A stretch of DNA of 64,000 nucleotides from Streptomyces spororaveus (GTDB taxonomy: Bacteria; Actinomycetota; Actinomycetes; Streptomycetales; Streptomycetaceae): NCBI RefSeq assembly GCF_016755875.1, contig NZ_BNED01000005.1, positions 5,346,001 through 5,410,000 on the forward strand, written 5' to 3'. Below the pieces are notes generated by a model that saw nothing but the letters and a program-made list of their open reading frames with translations, was not told where the DNA came from and did not search any database. This document shows positions 24,605 to 33,886 of this stretch, in pieces (position 1 is the first letter of the stretch; each line of letters begins with the position of its first letter). The position numbers were made by a program, and so were the translations under genes.

Positions 24605-26389
24605 GTGACTACTACCGCCTCCCACCACCTCTCACCCGCCTTCCCCGGCCGTGCCCCCTGGGGTACCGCCAACAAGCTGCGTGCCTGGCAGCAGGGGGCG
24701 CTCGACCGCTACATCCAGAACCAGCCGCGGGACTTCCTCGCGGTCGCCACGCCCGGCGCCGGCAAGACGACCTTCGCGCTCACCCTCGCCTCCTGGCTGC
24801 TGCACCACCACGTCGTGCAGCAGGTGACCGTCGTCGCGCCGACCGAACACCTGAAGAAGCAGTGGGCGGAGGCGGCGGCCCGGATAGGCATCCGGCTCGA
24901 CCCCGAGTACTCCGCCGGACCGCTCAGCAAGGACTACCACGGGGTCGCCGTCACCTACGCCGGTGTCGGCGTGCGCCCGATGCTGCACCGCAACCGCTGC
25001 GAGCAGCGCAAGACCCTCGTCATCCTCGACGAGATCCACCACGCCGGTGACTCGAAGTCCTGGGGCGAGGCCTGCCTGGAGGCCTTCGACCCGGCGACCC
25101 GGCGCCTGGCCCTGACCGGCACGCCCTTCCGGTCCGACACGAACCCGATCCCCTTCGTCACGTACGAGGAGGGGAACGACGGCATCCGGCGGTCCTCCGC
25201 CGACTACACCTACGGTTACGGCAACGCGCTCGGCGACGGCGTGGTCCGTCCGGTCATCTTCCTCTCCTACAGCGGCAACATGCGCTGGCGGACCAAGGCC
25301 GGTGACGAGATCGCCGCCCGGCTCGGCGAGCCGATGACCAAGGACGCCATCTCCCAGGCCTGGCGCACGGCGCTGGACCCGCGCGGAGACTGGATGCCGA
25401 ACGTGCTGCGCGCCGCCGACCAGCGGCTGACGGAGGTCAGGAAGGGCATCCCGGACGCCGGCGGCCTCGTCATCGCCTCCGACCAGGACTCGGCGCGCGC
25501 CTACGCCAAGCTGCTGCGGGAGATCACCGGCAGCAAGGCGACCGTGGTGCTCTCCGACGACACCGGGGCGTCGAAGCGGATCGACGAGTTCAGCGAGGAC
25601 GGCAGCCGCTGGATGGTCGCGGTCCGCATGGTGTCCGAGGGCGTCGACGTGCCGCGCCTCGCGGTGGGCGTCTACGCCACCACCATCTCGACGCCGCTGT
25701 TCTTCGCGCAGGCCGTCGGCCGGTTCGTGCGATCGCGCAGGCGCGGCGAGACCGCGTCCGTGTTCCTGCCGACCATCCCCTATCTCCTCGGCTTCGCCAA
25801 CGAGATGGAGGTCGAGCGCGACCACGTCCTCGACAAGCCGAAGAAGCAGGGCGAGGAGGATCCGTACGCCGAGTCCGAGAAGGAGATGGACGAGGCGAAC
25901 AAGCAGGAGGACGAGGACACCGGCGAGGACGAGCAGATGTCCTTCGAGGCGCTGGAGTCCGACGCGGTCTTCGACCGGGTCCTCTACGACGGCGCCGAGT
26001 TCGGTATGCAGGCGCACCCGGGCAGCGAGGAGGAGCAGGACTACCTCGGCATCCCCGGGCTGCTGGAGCCGGACCAGGTGCAGATGCTGCTGCAGAAGCG
26101 GCAGTCGCGGCAGATCGCGCACAGCCGGCGCAAGCCGGACGCGGAGGCGGACCTGCTGGAGCTGCCGGCCGACCGGCGGCCCGTGGTCTCGCACAAGGAG
26201 CTGCTGGAGCTGCGCAAGTCGCTGAACACGATGGTGGGCGCCTACGTCCACCAGAGCGGGAAGCCGCACGGGGTGATCCACACGGAGCTGCGCCGGGTGT
26301 GCGGCGGCCCGCCGAGTGCGGAGGCGACCGCGGGGCAGTTGCGCGAGCGGATCAAGAAGGTGCAGGAGTGGGCCACCCGGATGCGGTGA
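24605..26389 (+). CDS. SF2 DEAD/DEAH-type helicase
   Basis: This is a 594-residue ATP-dependent helicase or translocase. Motif I is ATPGAGKTTFA (residues ~48-58), motif II DEIH in VILDEIHHAGDSKSW, motif III TGTPFRSD, and motif VI QAVGRFVRSRRRGE. The region after the second RecA domain carries an acidic stretch (KEMDEANKQEDEDTGEDEQ). No nuclease or extra known domain is visible. Such stand-alone proteins are common in Streptomyces and are presumed to act in DNA repair. GTG 24605 is preceded by GGAG. It is followed by a 15-bp terminator hairpin, so it is probably monocistronic. Confidence 0.88.
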   Translation: MTTTASHHLSPAFPGRAPWGTANKLRAWQQGALDRYIQNQPRDFLAVATPGAGKTTFALTLASWLLHHHVVQQVTVVAPTEHLKKQWAEAAARIGIRLDPEYSAGPLSKDYHGVAVTYAGVGVRPMLHRNRCEQRKTLVILDEIHHAGDSKSWGEACLEAFDPATRRLALTGTPFRSDTNPIPFVTYEEGNDGIRRSSADYTYGYGNALGDGVVRPVIFLSYSGNMRWRTKAGDEIAARLGEPMTKDAISQAWRTALDPRGDWMPNVLRAADQRLTEVRKGIPDAGGLVIASDQDSARAYAKLLREITGSKATVVLSDDTGASKRIDEFSEDGSRWMVAVRMVSEGVDVPRLAVGVYATTISTPLFFAQAVGRFVRSRRRGETASVFLPTIPYLLGFANEMEVERDHVLDKPKKQGEEDPYAESEKEMDEANKQEDEDTGEDEQMSFEALESDAVFDRVLYDGAEFGMQAHPGSEEEQDYLGIPGLLEPDQVQMLLQKRQSRQIAHSRRKPDAEADLLELPADRRPVVSHKELLELRKSLNTMVGAYVHQSGKPHGVIHTELRRVCGGPPSAEATAGQLRERIKKVQEWATRMR

Positions 26390-26406
26390 GTTCATCCGGA
26401 GCGGGG

Positions 26407-26442
26407 GACGGGGTCCGTGCGGAGGTTCGCACGGACCCCGTC
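26407..26442 (+). terminator. Terminator after the SF2 helicase
   Basis: GACGGGGTCCGTGCG and CGCACGGACCCCGTC form a perfect 15-bp stem with a six-base loop. The rest of the gap to 26,784 has a TTGACA at 26,542 without a matching -10 box, and no gene. Confidence 0.8.
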
Positions 26443-26784
26443 CGGCGTGACGCGGCGGGGTGGGGAGCCGATCACCGTCGTTTTGAACATGCTCGGAGCA
26501 ATGCGGCGGTAAAGGCCTCCTGTGGCAATCGGGGTCACGAATTGACACCGAGGCCGATCAGGAAACGGCATAAACAGGTAGCACGCGCCCGGATTCTGGA
26601 CGAGCCCTTCCGCTGAGCGAACCTGCTCGCTACTGTCCCCGCATCAAACGCACCGTGGCAGCGCCGCCGCGGGAGCGCAGCCGGTGCAATGGCCGCTACC
26701 GGCGGCCTCTCCGTGCGTCGCCGCGGGACCGGCGACGTGCCGCCCCGAGAGTCACCGCCGCTCACCGAAAGAGGGCGAGGCGTC

Positions 26785-27426
26785 GTGACCGCGGAAACCT
26801 CCCAGACTCTCGACAGAGGGCTCAGAGTCCTCAAATTGCTCGCCGACACCGACCACGGTCTGACCGTCACCGAGCTCTCCAACCGCCTCGGTGTGAACCG
26901 CACCGTGGTCTACCGGCTCCTCGCCACCCTCGAACAGCACGCCCTGGTCCGCCGTGACCTCGGCGGCCGGGCCCGGGTCGGTCTCGGAGTGCTGCGGCTG
27001 GGCCGGCAGGTCCATCCGCTCGTACGCGAGGCCGCCCTGCCCGCGCTGCGGTCCCTCGCCGAGGACATAGGCGCCACCGCGCACCTGACCCTCGTCGACG
27101 GTACCGAGGCGCTCGCTGTCGCCGTCGTGGAGCCGACCTGGACGGACTACCACGTGGCCTACCGGGCCGGCTTCCGCCACCCGCTGGACCGCGGGGCCGC
27201 CGGGCGGGCCATCCTGGCGGCCCGCCAGGGCTCCTTGATCGAGCCGGGGTACACGCTGACCCACGGAGAGCTGGAAGCGGGCGCCAGCGGCGCCGCCGCG
27301 CCGCTCGTGGGCATCACCGGGCTGGAAGGCAGCGTCGGCGTCGTCATGCTGGCGGACGCCGTGCCGGAGCGGGTCGGGCCGCGGGTGGTCGACGCGGCGC
27401 GGGAAGTGGCCGACGCCCTTCGCTAG
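26785..27426 (+). CDS. IclR family transcriptional regulator
   Basis: This is a 213-residue regulator. The N-terminal winged helix-turn-helix runs through TLDRGLRVLKLLADTDHG to LTVTELSNRLGVNRTVVYRL. The C-terminal ligand-binding domain is shorter than usual (IclR proteins are ~240-260 residues). GTG 26785 is chosen because GAGGGCGAGG lies just upstream and homology begins with the helix TSQTLDRGL. No operon partner sits close by, so its target cannot be inferred. Confidence 0.85.
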   Translation: MTAETSQTLDRGLRVLKLLADTDHGLTVTELSNRLGVNRTVVYRLLATLEQHALVRRDLGGRARVGLGVLRLGRQVHPLVREAALPALRSLAEDIGATAHLTLVDGTEALAVAVVEPTWTDYHVAYRAGFRHPLDRGAAGRAILAARQGSLIEPGYTLTHGELEAGASGAAAPLVGITGLEGSVGVVMLADAVPERVGPRVVDAAREVADALR

Positions 27427-27469
27427 CCGCGGGCTCGGCGGATCGCGGATGCCGGGTGCGGCGCCGTTG

Positions 27470-27522
27470 CCGGGGGTGCTGCCCCCGGACCCCCGCGCCT
27501 CAAACGGCGGCGGGGCTGAACG
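27470..27522. repeat. Streptomyces-type dispersed intergenic repeat, copy 1
   Basis: A hairpin (CCGGGGG 27470, CCCCCGG 27482) is followed by GCGCCTCAAACGGCGGCGGG. A related CCTCAAACG block appears at 49164-49212. It probably acts as the terminator of the IclR gene. Confidence 0.55.
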
Positions 27523-27557
27523 AGCGCCTCGGACGCCGGTGGGGGTGAGGGGGCGGA

Positions 27558-27563
27558 TAGATT
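27558..27563 (+). promoter_or_regulatory. -10 box of a probable leaderless promoter (S16 protease)
   Basis: TAGATT lies six bases before the GTG at 27570, with no Shine-Dalgarno sequence. Confidence 0.45.
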
Positions 27564-27569
27564 GGGCGG

Positions 27570-28367
27570 GTGCTTTCACGCCTCACACGTCTGCCCCGTC
27601 CCGCCGCCCTGGCCGTCTGCGCCGTGCCCGTGCTCGGGCTGTTCGCCGCCGCGGCCTTCGCGCCGCTGCCCTTCGTGGTCGCCATTCCCGGGCTCACGGC
27701 CGACGTACTGGGCTCCGACCAGGGCAAGCCGGTCATCACCGTGACCGGCGCCCCGGTCCGGGACACCAAGGGCGAGCTGCGCATGACCACCATCCGGGCC
27801 ACCGGTCCGTCCTCGACCATGAAGCTGCACGAGCTCATCGGTCACTGGTTCAAGACCGATCAGGCGGTCATGCCCAGAGAAGCCGTCTACTCCACGGGCG
27901 GAAGCGACGAGGAGATCGAGAAGCACAACCTGGAGGAAATGGCCAAGTCGCAGTCGGCCGCCACCGACGCGGCCCTCGGCTTTCTCCACAAGGACCCCAA
28001 GGACGTGAAGGTCGACCTCAACCTCGCCGACGTCGGCGGCCCGAGCGCCGGACTCCTCTTCTCCCTCGGCATCGTCGACAAGCTCGACGGTGACGGCAGC
28101 GGCGGCGATCTCACCGGCGGCCGCAGCGTCGCCGGTACGGGCACCATCACCGCCGACGGCACGGTCGGCGCGGTCGGCGGGGTGGCCCTGAAGACCCAGG
28201 CCGCGCGGCGCGACGGGGCGAGCGTGTTCCTCGTACCGAAGGCCGAGTGCGCGGACGCCCTGTCGGAACTCCCCGAGGGACTGCGGCTGGTCCCCGTCAC
28301 CTCGCTGACGGATGCGGTGAACTCTCTTCGCGCGCTGAACCGGGGTGAGCAGGCTCCGTCCTGCTGA
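27570..28367 (+). CDS. Membrane-anchored Lon-type S16 protease domain protein
   Basis: This 265-residue protein has an N-terminal transmembrane helix or signal anchor (residues ~13-40) and a Lon-like proteolytic domain. The catalytic pair is probably Ser159 in GGPSAGLLFS and Lys208 in GGVALKTQAA, with GTGTITADGTVGAVGG between. The AAA module of Lon is absent, and the PDZ domain common in membrane S16 proteins (YlbL type) is not evident. The start is GTG with a leaderless-type box. The last 71 bases overlap, antisense, the end of the convergent MFS gene. Confidence 0.85.
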   Translation: MLSRLTRLPRPAALAVCAVPVLGLFAAAAFAPLPFVVAIPGLTADVLGSDQGKPVITVTGAPVRDTKGELRMTTIRATGPSSTMKLHELIGHWFKTDQAVMPREAVYSTGGSDEEIEKHNLEEMAKSQSAATDAALGFLHKDPKDVKVDLNLADVGGPSAGLLFSLGIVDKLDGDGSGGDLTGGRSVAGTGTITADGTVGAVGGVALKTQAARRDGASVFLVPKAECADALSELPEGLRLVPVTSLTDAVNSLRALNRGEQAPSC

Positions 28368-29643
28368 CGCCGGCGGCCGGCGGCCCGTCCAGTCCGCGCC
28401 AGGCCGGGAAGACCATCGGGGAGAGGGTCGTGAGCAGGTACGTGCCTCCGAACAGCAGCAGCGCGGTGGTGACCCCGAACCCGTCGACCAGCAGGCCCGC
28501 CGCGAGCCCGCCCATCGGCATGGTCAGCTCGCAGCCAGCCGTGGCCACGCCCGAGACACGGCTGCGCAGCGCCTCCGGCACCTGCTCGTACATGACCGTC
28601 GTCAGGATCGGGTTGAGCATGCCCGCGCCCAGTCCGGCCAGGGCCATCGTCACCGCGAGCGGCAGGGTCGTGTCGGTGAGGGCGGCCACCACGTACCGGG
28701 TCGCCCCGGAGAGCAGGAAGGCGGCCGTGAACACCGCGCGGCGCGGGAAGCGCTCGCCCCACATGCCGTAGAGCAGGGCGCCCAGCAGGGCGAAGCCGCC
28801 GAACAGGGAGATCATCAGGCCGATCGCGGTGGCGCCGCCGAGGTCCTCCCGGCCGTGCACCGGCAGCAGGACCGAGGACCAGCCCTGGTCCAGCCCGTTG
28901 GTCATCATGACCATCACCGTGACGCCCAGCAGCAGCCGGGTGCGGGTCATGAAGGCCCAGCCTTCGGCGAGTTCGGCGCGGTAGGCCCCGAAGGACACCT
29001 TGCCGGCGGTGCGCTGGGGTTCGGCGGCCGGCACCCCGCGCAGGAACAGGGTGACCAGCAGCGCCGACGCCCCGAAGGTCGCCGCGTCCAGCAGCAGCAC
29101 CGTTTCGGCACCGAACACCGCGATGAGCAGTCCGGCCCCCGCGGCCCCGATCATCCGGGCGCCGCGTGAGACCGCGTCGTAGAGGCCGGCGGCCCGGGTG
29201 ATGGTGGTGCCGGCGTGCTCGGCGAGGTTCGGCAGGAGCACGGCGCGGGCGGTCAGGCCCGGGGTGTGCACGAGGCCGCCGACGGCCATCAGCGCACACA
29301 GCATCCAGAACTCCAGCACGCCGGCGTAGTGCAGCAGCGGGATCGCGCCGACCGACAGGCCGCTGATCAGGTCGGAGGCGACGGAGACCCTGCGGCGGCC
29401 GATCCGGTCGATGACCGGTCCGCCGACCAGGGCGGCCACGATGACGGGCAGGGTGGCGCAGAAGGCGACGACCCCGGCCCGGCCGGCGCTGCCCGTGGTC
29501 TGGAGCACGAACCACGGAACGCCGATGAGGGTGAGTGAACTCCCGGCTATGGAAATGGTGTTGGCGGCCAGTACGCCGACCAGCGGGCGCTTGTCCGTAC
29601 GGCGCTCCGCACGCGGCGGTCCGTCGGGGATTAAGGCGTGCAC
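28297..29643 (-). CDS. MFS transporter
   Basis: This 448-residue membrane protein has about 12 helices, from LVGVLAANTISIAGSSLTLI to ALLLFGGTYLLTTLSPMVF. The loop-2 motif is GGPVIDRIGRRRVSV. It belongs to the DHA3-like group often linked with macrolide or drug efflux, but its substrate is unknown. GTG 29643 has AGGAGTCC upstream. It is preceded by an ArsR-like regulator gene on the same strand 42 bases away, so the pair is probably one operon under that regulator. Confidence 0.87.
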   Translation of the reverse strand: MHALIPDGPPRAERRTDKRPLVGVLAANTISIAGSSLTLIGVPWFVLQTTGSAGRAGVVAFCATLPVIVAALVGGPVIDRIGRRRVSVASDLISGLSVGAIPLLHYAGVLEFWMLCALMAVGGLVHTPGLTARAVLLPNLAEHAGTTITRAAGLYDAVSRGARMIGAAGAGLLIAVFGAETVLLLDAATFGASALLVTLFLRGVPAAEPQRTAGKVSFGAYRAELAEGWAFMTRTRLLLGVTVMVMMTNGLDQGWSSVLLPVHGREDLGGATAIGLMISLFGGFALLGALLYGMWGERFPRRAVFTAAFLLSGATRYVVAALTDTTLPLAVTMALAGLGAGMLNPILTTVMYEQVPEALRSRVSGVATAGCELTMPMGGLAAGLLVDGFGVTTALLLFGGTYLLTTLSPMVFPAWRGLDGPPAAGVSRTEPAHPGSAREESSPHPSAR

Positions 29644-29685
29644 GGCAGGACTCCTAGGACGAACGGGGGGGACAGGGGAGTGGGG

Positions 29686-30267
29686 CTACTCCGACGCCTC
29701 GCGCGGGAAGGCGTGCGTGTGGAAGCGGACCGCCTTCGTGCCCTCCGAGGCGGGCAGGTCCCGATAGCTGTTGATCAGGTCGTGCATCTTGTGGATCAGT
29801 TCGAGGCTCTGCTCGGCGGTCAGGTGCAGGGTGAAGTCGCTCATGTCCGCGCCGCGCCGCCATTCCCGGGGCCAGTTGTGGGCGTTGCCGAGCCAGGTGC
29901 TCAGCTCCTGCGTGTGGATCGTCGCGATCTCGTGCAGGAACAGGTCGGCCGCGCCGCGCACGGCCGGGTCCTCGTCGAGGGTCAGCTTCTCGTCGAAGGC
30001 CGTGCCGTCGTACACGGCCCGCCACCAGCGCTCGCGGCCCTTGCCGTGTCCGGGCGCGTCCTCGACGAACCCGTGCACCGCGAGCTGGCGCAGGTGGTAG
30101 CTGGTGGCCCCGCTCGACTCCCCGAGCCGGTCCGCGAGCCGGGAGGCGGTGGCGGGGCCGTCGTGGCGCAGGGCGGCCAGCAGGCGGATGCGCAGCGGGT
30201 GGGCGAGTCCGCGCAGCGAACGGGCGTCGAGCGTACGGACGTTGGGCTCTGCGGGCGTCTCGGGCAT
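29686..30267 (-). CDS. ArsR-like winged-helix regulator
   Basis: This is a 193-residue regulator with an N-terminal winged helix (ARSLRGLAHPLRIRLLAALR, then SRLADRLGESSGATSYHLRQL). A longer C-terminal helical domain (ELSTWLGNAHNWPREW) may bind a ligand. It lies upstream of an MFS gene, the usual layout of a repressor controlling an exporter. A 10-bp inverted repeat in front of it covers a likely promoter, suggesting autorepression. ATG 30267 starts before the conserved part. Confidence 0.85.
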   Translation of the reverse strand: MPETPAEPNVRTLDARSLRGLAHPLRIRLLAALRHDGPATASRLADRLGESSGATSYHLRQLAVHGFVEDAPGHGKGRERWWRAVYDGTAFDEKLTLDEDPAVRGAADLFLHEIATIHTQELSTWLGNAHNWPREWRRGADMSDFTLHLTAEQSLELIHKMHDLINSYRDLPASEGTKAVRFHTHAFPREASE

Positions 30268-30281
30268 GACTCGACGATAGA

Positions 30282-30317
30282 GTTGCAAAGATCTCTGTGC
30301 AAGGGTTTCTTTGCAAC
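30282..30317 (-). promoter_or_regulatory. Promoter with operator of the ArsR-like/MFS operon
   Basis: GTTGCAAAGA (30282-30291) and TCTTTGCAAC (30308-30317) form a perfect 10-bp inverted repeat with a 16-base centre. Inside and beside it, read on the minus strand, are TTGCAC and TATCGT 17 bases apart, a good -35/-10 pair ending about 15 bases before the ATG. The repressor bound here would block its own promoter. Confidence 0.65.
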
Positions 30318-30363
30318 GTCTTCTTTGGATGTCCCGCCGGGGCCTCGGGCCGGGAGCCCGGCC

Positions 30364-30843
30364 TCAGGGGCGGGTGTCGTCCTCCGCCGCCTGCTCCACC
30401 AGCGGGATGATCCGCAGCGGTACGGGGTTCTCCATCACGATCGCCGTCGAGGCCCGCACGATCCCCTCGAAGCCGACGACGCGGTCGATCACCCGCTGCA
30501 GGTCGGCGTTGGAGCGGGCCACCAGCCGGCACAGCATGTCCCCGTGCCCGGTGGTGGTGTGCAGCTCCAGTACCTCGGGCACCCCGTTCAGGTGCGCCCG
30601 TACGTCCGCCCCCTGCCCCTGCTTGATCTCCAGCGTCGCGAACGCGGTCACCGGATACCCGAGGGCCGTCGGGTCGACCTGCGGGCCGAACCCGCGGATG
30701 ACCCCGTTCGACTGGAGCCGGTCCAGGCGCGCCTGGACGGTCCCGCGGGCCACGCCGAGCCGGCGCGAGGCCTCCAGGACCCCGATCCGCGGCTCGCGGG
30801 CGAGCAGGACGATGAGCCGGCCGTCGAGTTCGTCGATGCCCAT
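30364..30843 (-). CDS. Lrp/AsnC family regulator
   Basis: This is a 159-residue protein with an N-terminal HTH (GIDELDGRLIVLLAREPRIG, then LEASRRLGVARGTVQARLDRL) and a RAM ligand-binding domain (ELHTTTGHGDMLCRLVARS). It is divergent from the 4-hydroxyphenylpyruvate dioxygenase gene, so a role in tyrosine-catabolism control is likely but inferred. RAM domains usually bind amino acids; tyrosine or phenylalanine would fit. An inverted repeat lies in the shared upstream region. Confidence 0.88.
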   Translation of the reverse strand: MGIDELDGRLIVLLAREPRIGVLEASRRLGVARGTVQARLDRLQSNGVIRGFGPQVDPTALGYPVTAFATLEIKQGQGADVRAHLNGVPEVLELHTTTGHGDMLCRLVARSNADLQRVIDRVVGFEGIVRASTAIVMENPVPLRIIPLVEQAAEDDTRP

Positions 30844-30885
30844 GGATGCCTCCGGGTGCCCACGCGTGCCCGCGGGTGGTCATAG

Positions 30886-32139
<1,254 letters not shown>

Positions 32140-32232
32140 CCTCCGGCTCGGCCCGCGGCTTTCGACGCGCTGCCCGCACCGCTTAAGGTGCACCGCGCAG
32201 CGGGTCTGCACGACACGGCCCGAGGGGGGCCC

Positions 32233-32262
32233 GGCGCCGCACCCGTTCCCGGGTGCGGCGCC
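32233..32262. terminator. Bidirectional terminator between hpd and the TPR gene
   Basis: GGCGCCGCACCCG and CGGGTGCGGCGCC form a perfect 13-bp stem with a four-base loop. Confidence 0.75.
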
Positions 32263-32296
32263 TTCGTGTTCTCCGGGGTTCCGCCCCGTACCGCCG

Positions 32297-33790
32297 TCAG
32301 CGCCCCGTCGGCTTCGGGGACGGCGTCGGCGTCGGCTTCGCCGGCTTCGGGAACTCCGGTTCCACCCACGGCGCGGTCGGCCGGATGTTCTCCGGGCCTC
32401 CCGGCGCCGGCTGGGCGATCGACGCCAGGGCCTCCTTCGCCAGCGGCCCGCGCAGCGGCGAGAAGTGCGGGTTCGTCCGCATGGCCTCCTGGAGGTGCCG
32501 GCGGGCCGCCTCCTCGTCGCCGAGGCCCTGTTCGATCATCGCCCGGTGGTAGGCGAAGTCGGCGCTGCGCAGCCCCGGTTCCGTGGCCTTCTTCGCGTAC
32601 TCCAACGCCGCCGCGTCCTCGCCCGCCTGGTGCAGCGCCCACCCCAAAGCGTCCGCGACCTGCACGCTCTTGTGCCGCGACCACTCCTGCGACAGGCGCC
32701 GTACCGCCGCCGCCGCGTCGCCGTGGTCCGCCTCGTACAGGCCGAGGACCACCGCGTCGTCGACCCCGTTCCTGCTGTCCCGGGCCGTCATCGTGGCCAG
32801 CGCGTCGTACTGGGCGCGCGCCTCCTGCCCCCGCCCCAGCGAGTCCAGCAGCTCGCCGAGCTCCCGCGCCAGCTGCGGCACCGCGGACCGGCCCAGCGCC
32901 ATCCGGTAGTCCCGTACCGCCTCGCCGCCGCGACCCAGCGCGGCCAGCGCGCGGGCCCGCCCGCCGAGGGCCTCCGCCTGCGCCGGATCCGTGCGCAGCG
33001 CGCCCTCGTACTGCCGCAGCGCCTCGCCCGCGTCGCCCCGCTCCCAGGACAGCTCCCCGAGCCGGAACAGCGCGTACGCCTTCTCCGCCGGGGTCTTCGC
33101 CGCGCCCGCCGCGTGCTCCATCGCCACCACCGCGTCCTCGCGCCAGCCACGGTCCCGGTAGACCTGCGAGGCCCTGACGTACGCGGCCAGGCCCGGCCGC
33201 ATGTCCAGCAGCAGCTCCATCGCCTTCTGCGCGCCCTTGTAGTCGCCGAGCCCGGTGTACGCGTCCACCAGCACCGGGTACGCCGTCCACCGCTTGGGCG
33301 CCTGCGCCCGGACGAGCTCACCCCACTTGCGGGCGGTCCCGAAGTCCCGCCGGGCGTTGGCCAGCGCGCCCATGCCCGTCATCGCGTCGAAGTTGCCCTT
33401 CTCGGCGGGGCGTACCTCCAGCGAGCGTTTCAGGGCCTTCTCCGCCTTCGGGAACCAGCCGGAATCGGCCGTCCGCCGTGCGTGTTCGAGGTACGCGGAG
33501 CCGAGCACGGCCCACGACGCGTCATCGTCCGGATGCGCCGCGAGCCACTTCTCCCGGTCCGCCACCAGCGCCGTCAGGTCCACCGCCGCCGCAGGCGCGC
33601 CCATGCCCACCGCCGACGCCGCACGCTCGCCCGGCTCCGGCGGCCGGGCGTCGTCAGCGGTCCTGGCGGGCCGGATCAGCAGGGCCCCGGCGATCAGGAC
33701 CACGGCGACCGCGGCCGCCACGAGCGTCTTGCGGCCGGTGAAGGTCACGGGCGGCGCCGGCGTCTGCGATTCCTCGTCGATACGGTCCAT
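32297..33790 (-). CDS. Membrane-anchored TPR protein
   Basis: This is a 497-residue protein with one N-terminal transmembrane helix (residues ~21-40, TLVAAAVAVVLIAGALLI). An Ala/Pro linker and an array of tetratricopeptide-like repeats (~80-460) follow: WAVLGSAYLEHARR, ALFRLGELSWERGDAGEAL, QALHQAGEDAAALEYA-like units. It ends in a Pro/Thr-rich tail. TPR arrays mediate protein contacts outside the membrane here, given the topology. No enzymatic motif. Divergent from the GlcD-type oxidase. The start at 33790 (MDRIDEESQT) was chosen; upstream extension would overlap the divergent gene's promoter. Confidence 0.82.
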   Translation of the reverse strand: MDRIDEESQTPAPPVTFTGRKTLVAAAVAVVLIAGALLIRPARTADDARPPEPGERAASAVGMGAPAAAVDLTALVADREKWLAAHPDDDASWAVLGSAYLEHARRTADSGWFPKAEKALKRSLEVRPAEKGNFDAMTGMGALANARRDFGTARKWGELVRAQAPKRWTAYPVLVDAYTGLGDYKGAQKAMELLLDMRPGLAAYVRASQVYRDRGWREDAVVAMEHAAGAAKTPAEKAYALFRLGELSWERGDAGEALRQYEGALRTDPAQAEALGGRARALAALGRGGEAVRDYRMALGRSAVPQLARELGELLDSLGRGQEARAQYDALATMTARDSRNGVDDAVVLGLYEADHGDAAAAVRRLSQEWSRHKSVQVADALGWALHQAGEDAAALEYAKKATEPGLRSADFAYHRAMIEQGLGDEEAARRHLQEAMRTNPHFSPLRGPLAKEALASIAQPAPGGPENIRPTAPWVEPEFPKPAKPTPTPSPKPTGR

Positions 33791-33886
33791 GGGGTCACTG
33801 TGCGTCAATATGAAGAGCTCGCCGAGGTGTCCGAAGTGGAGCGCGGTCGTGTTCACACCGATGGCCCCGGCTGCCACGCTGGTCCC

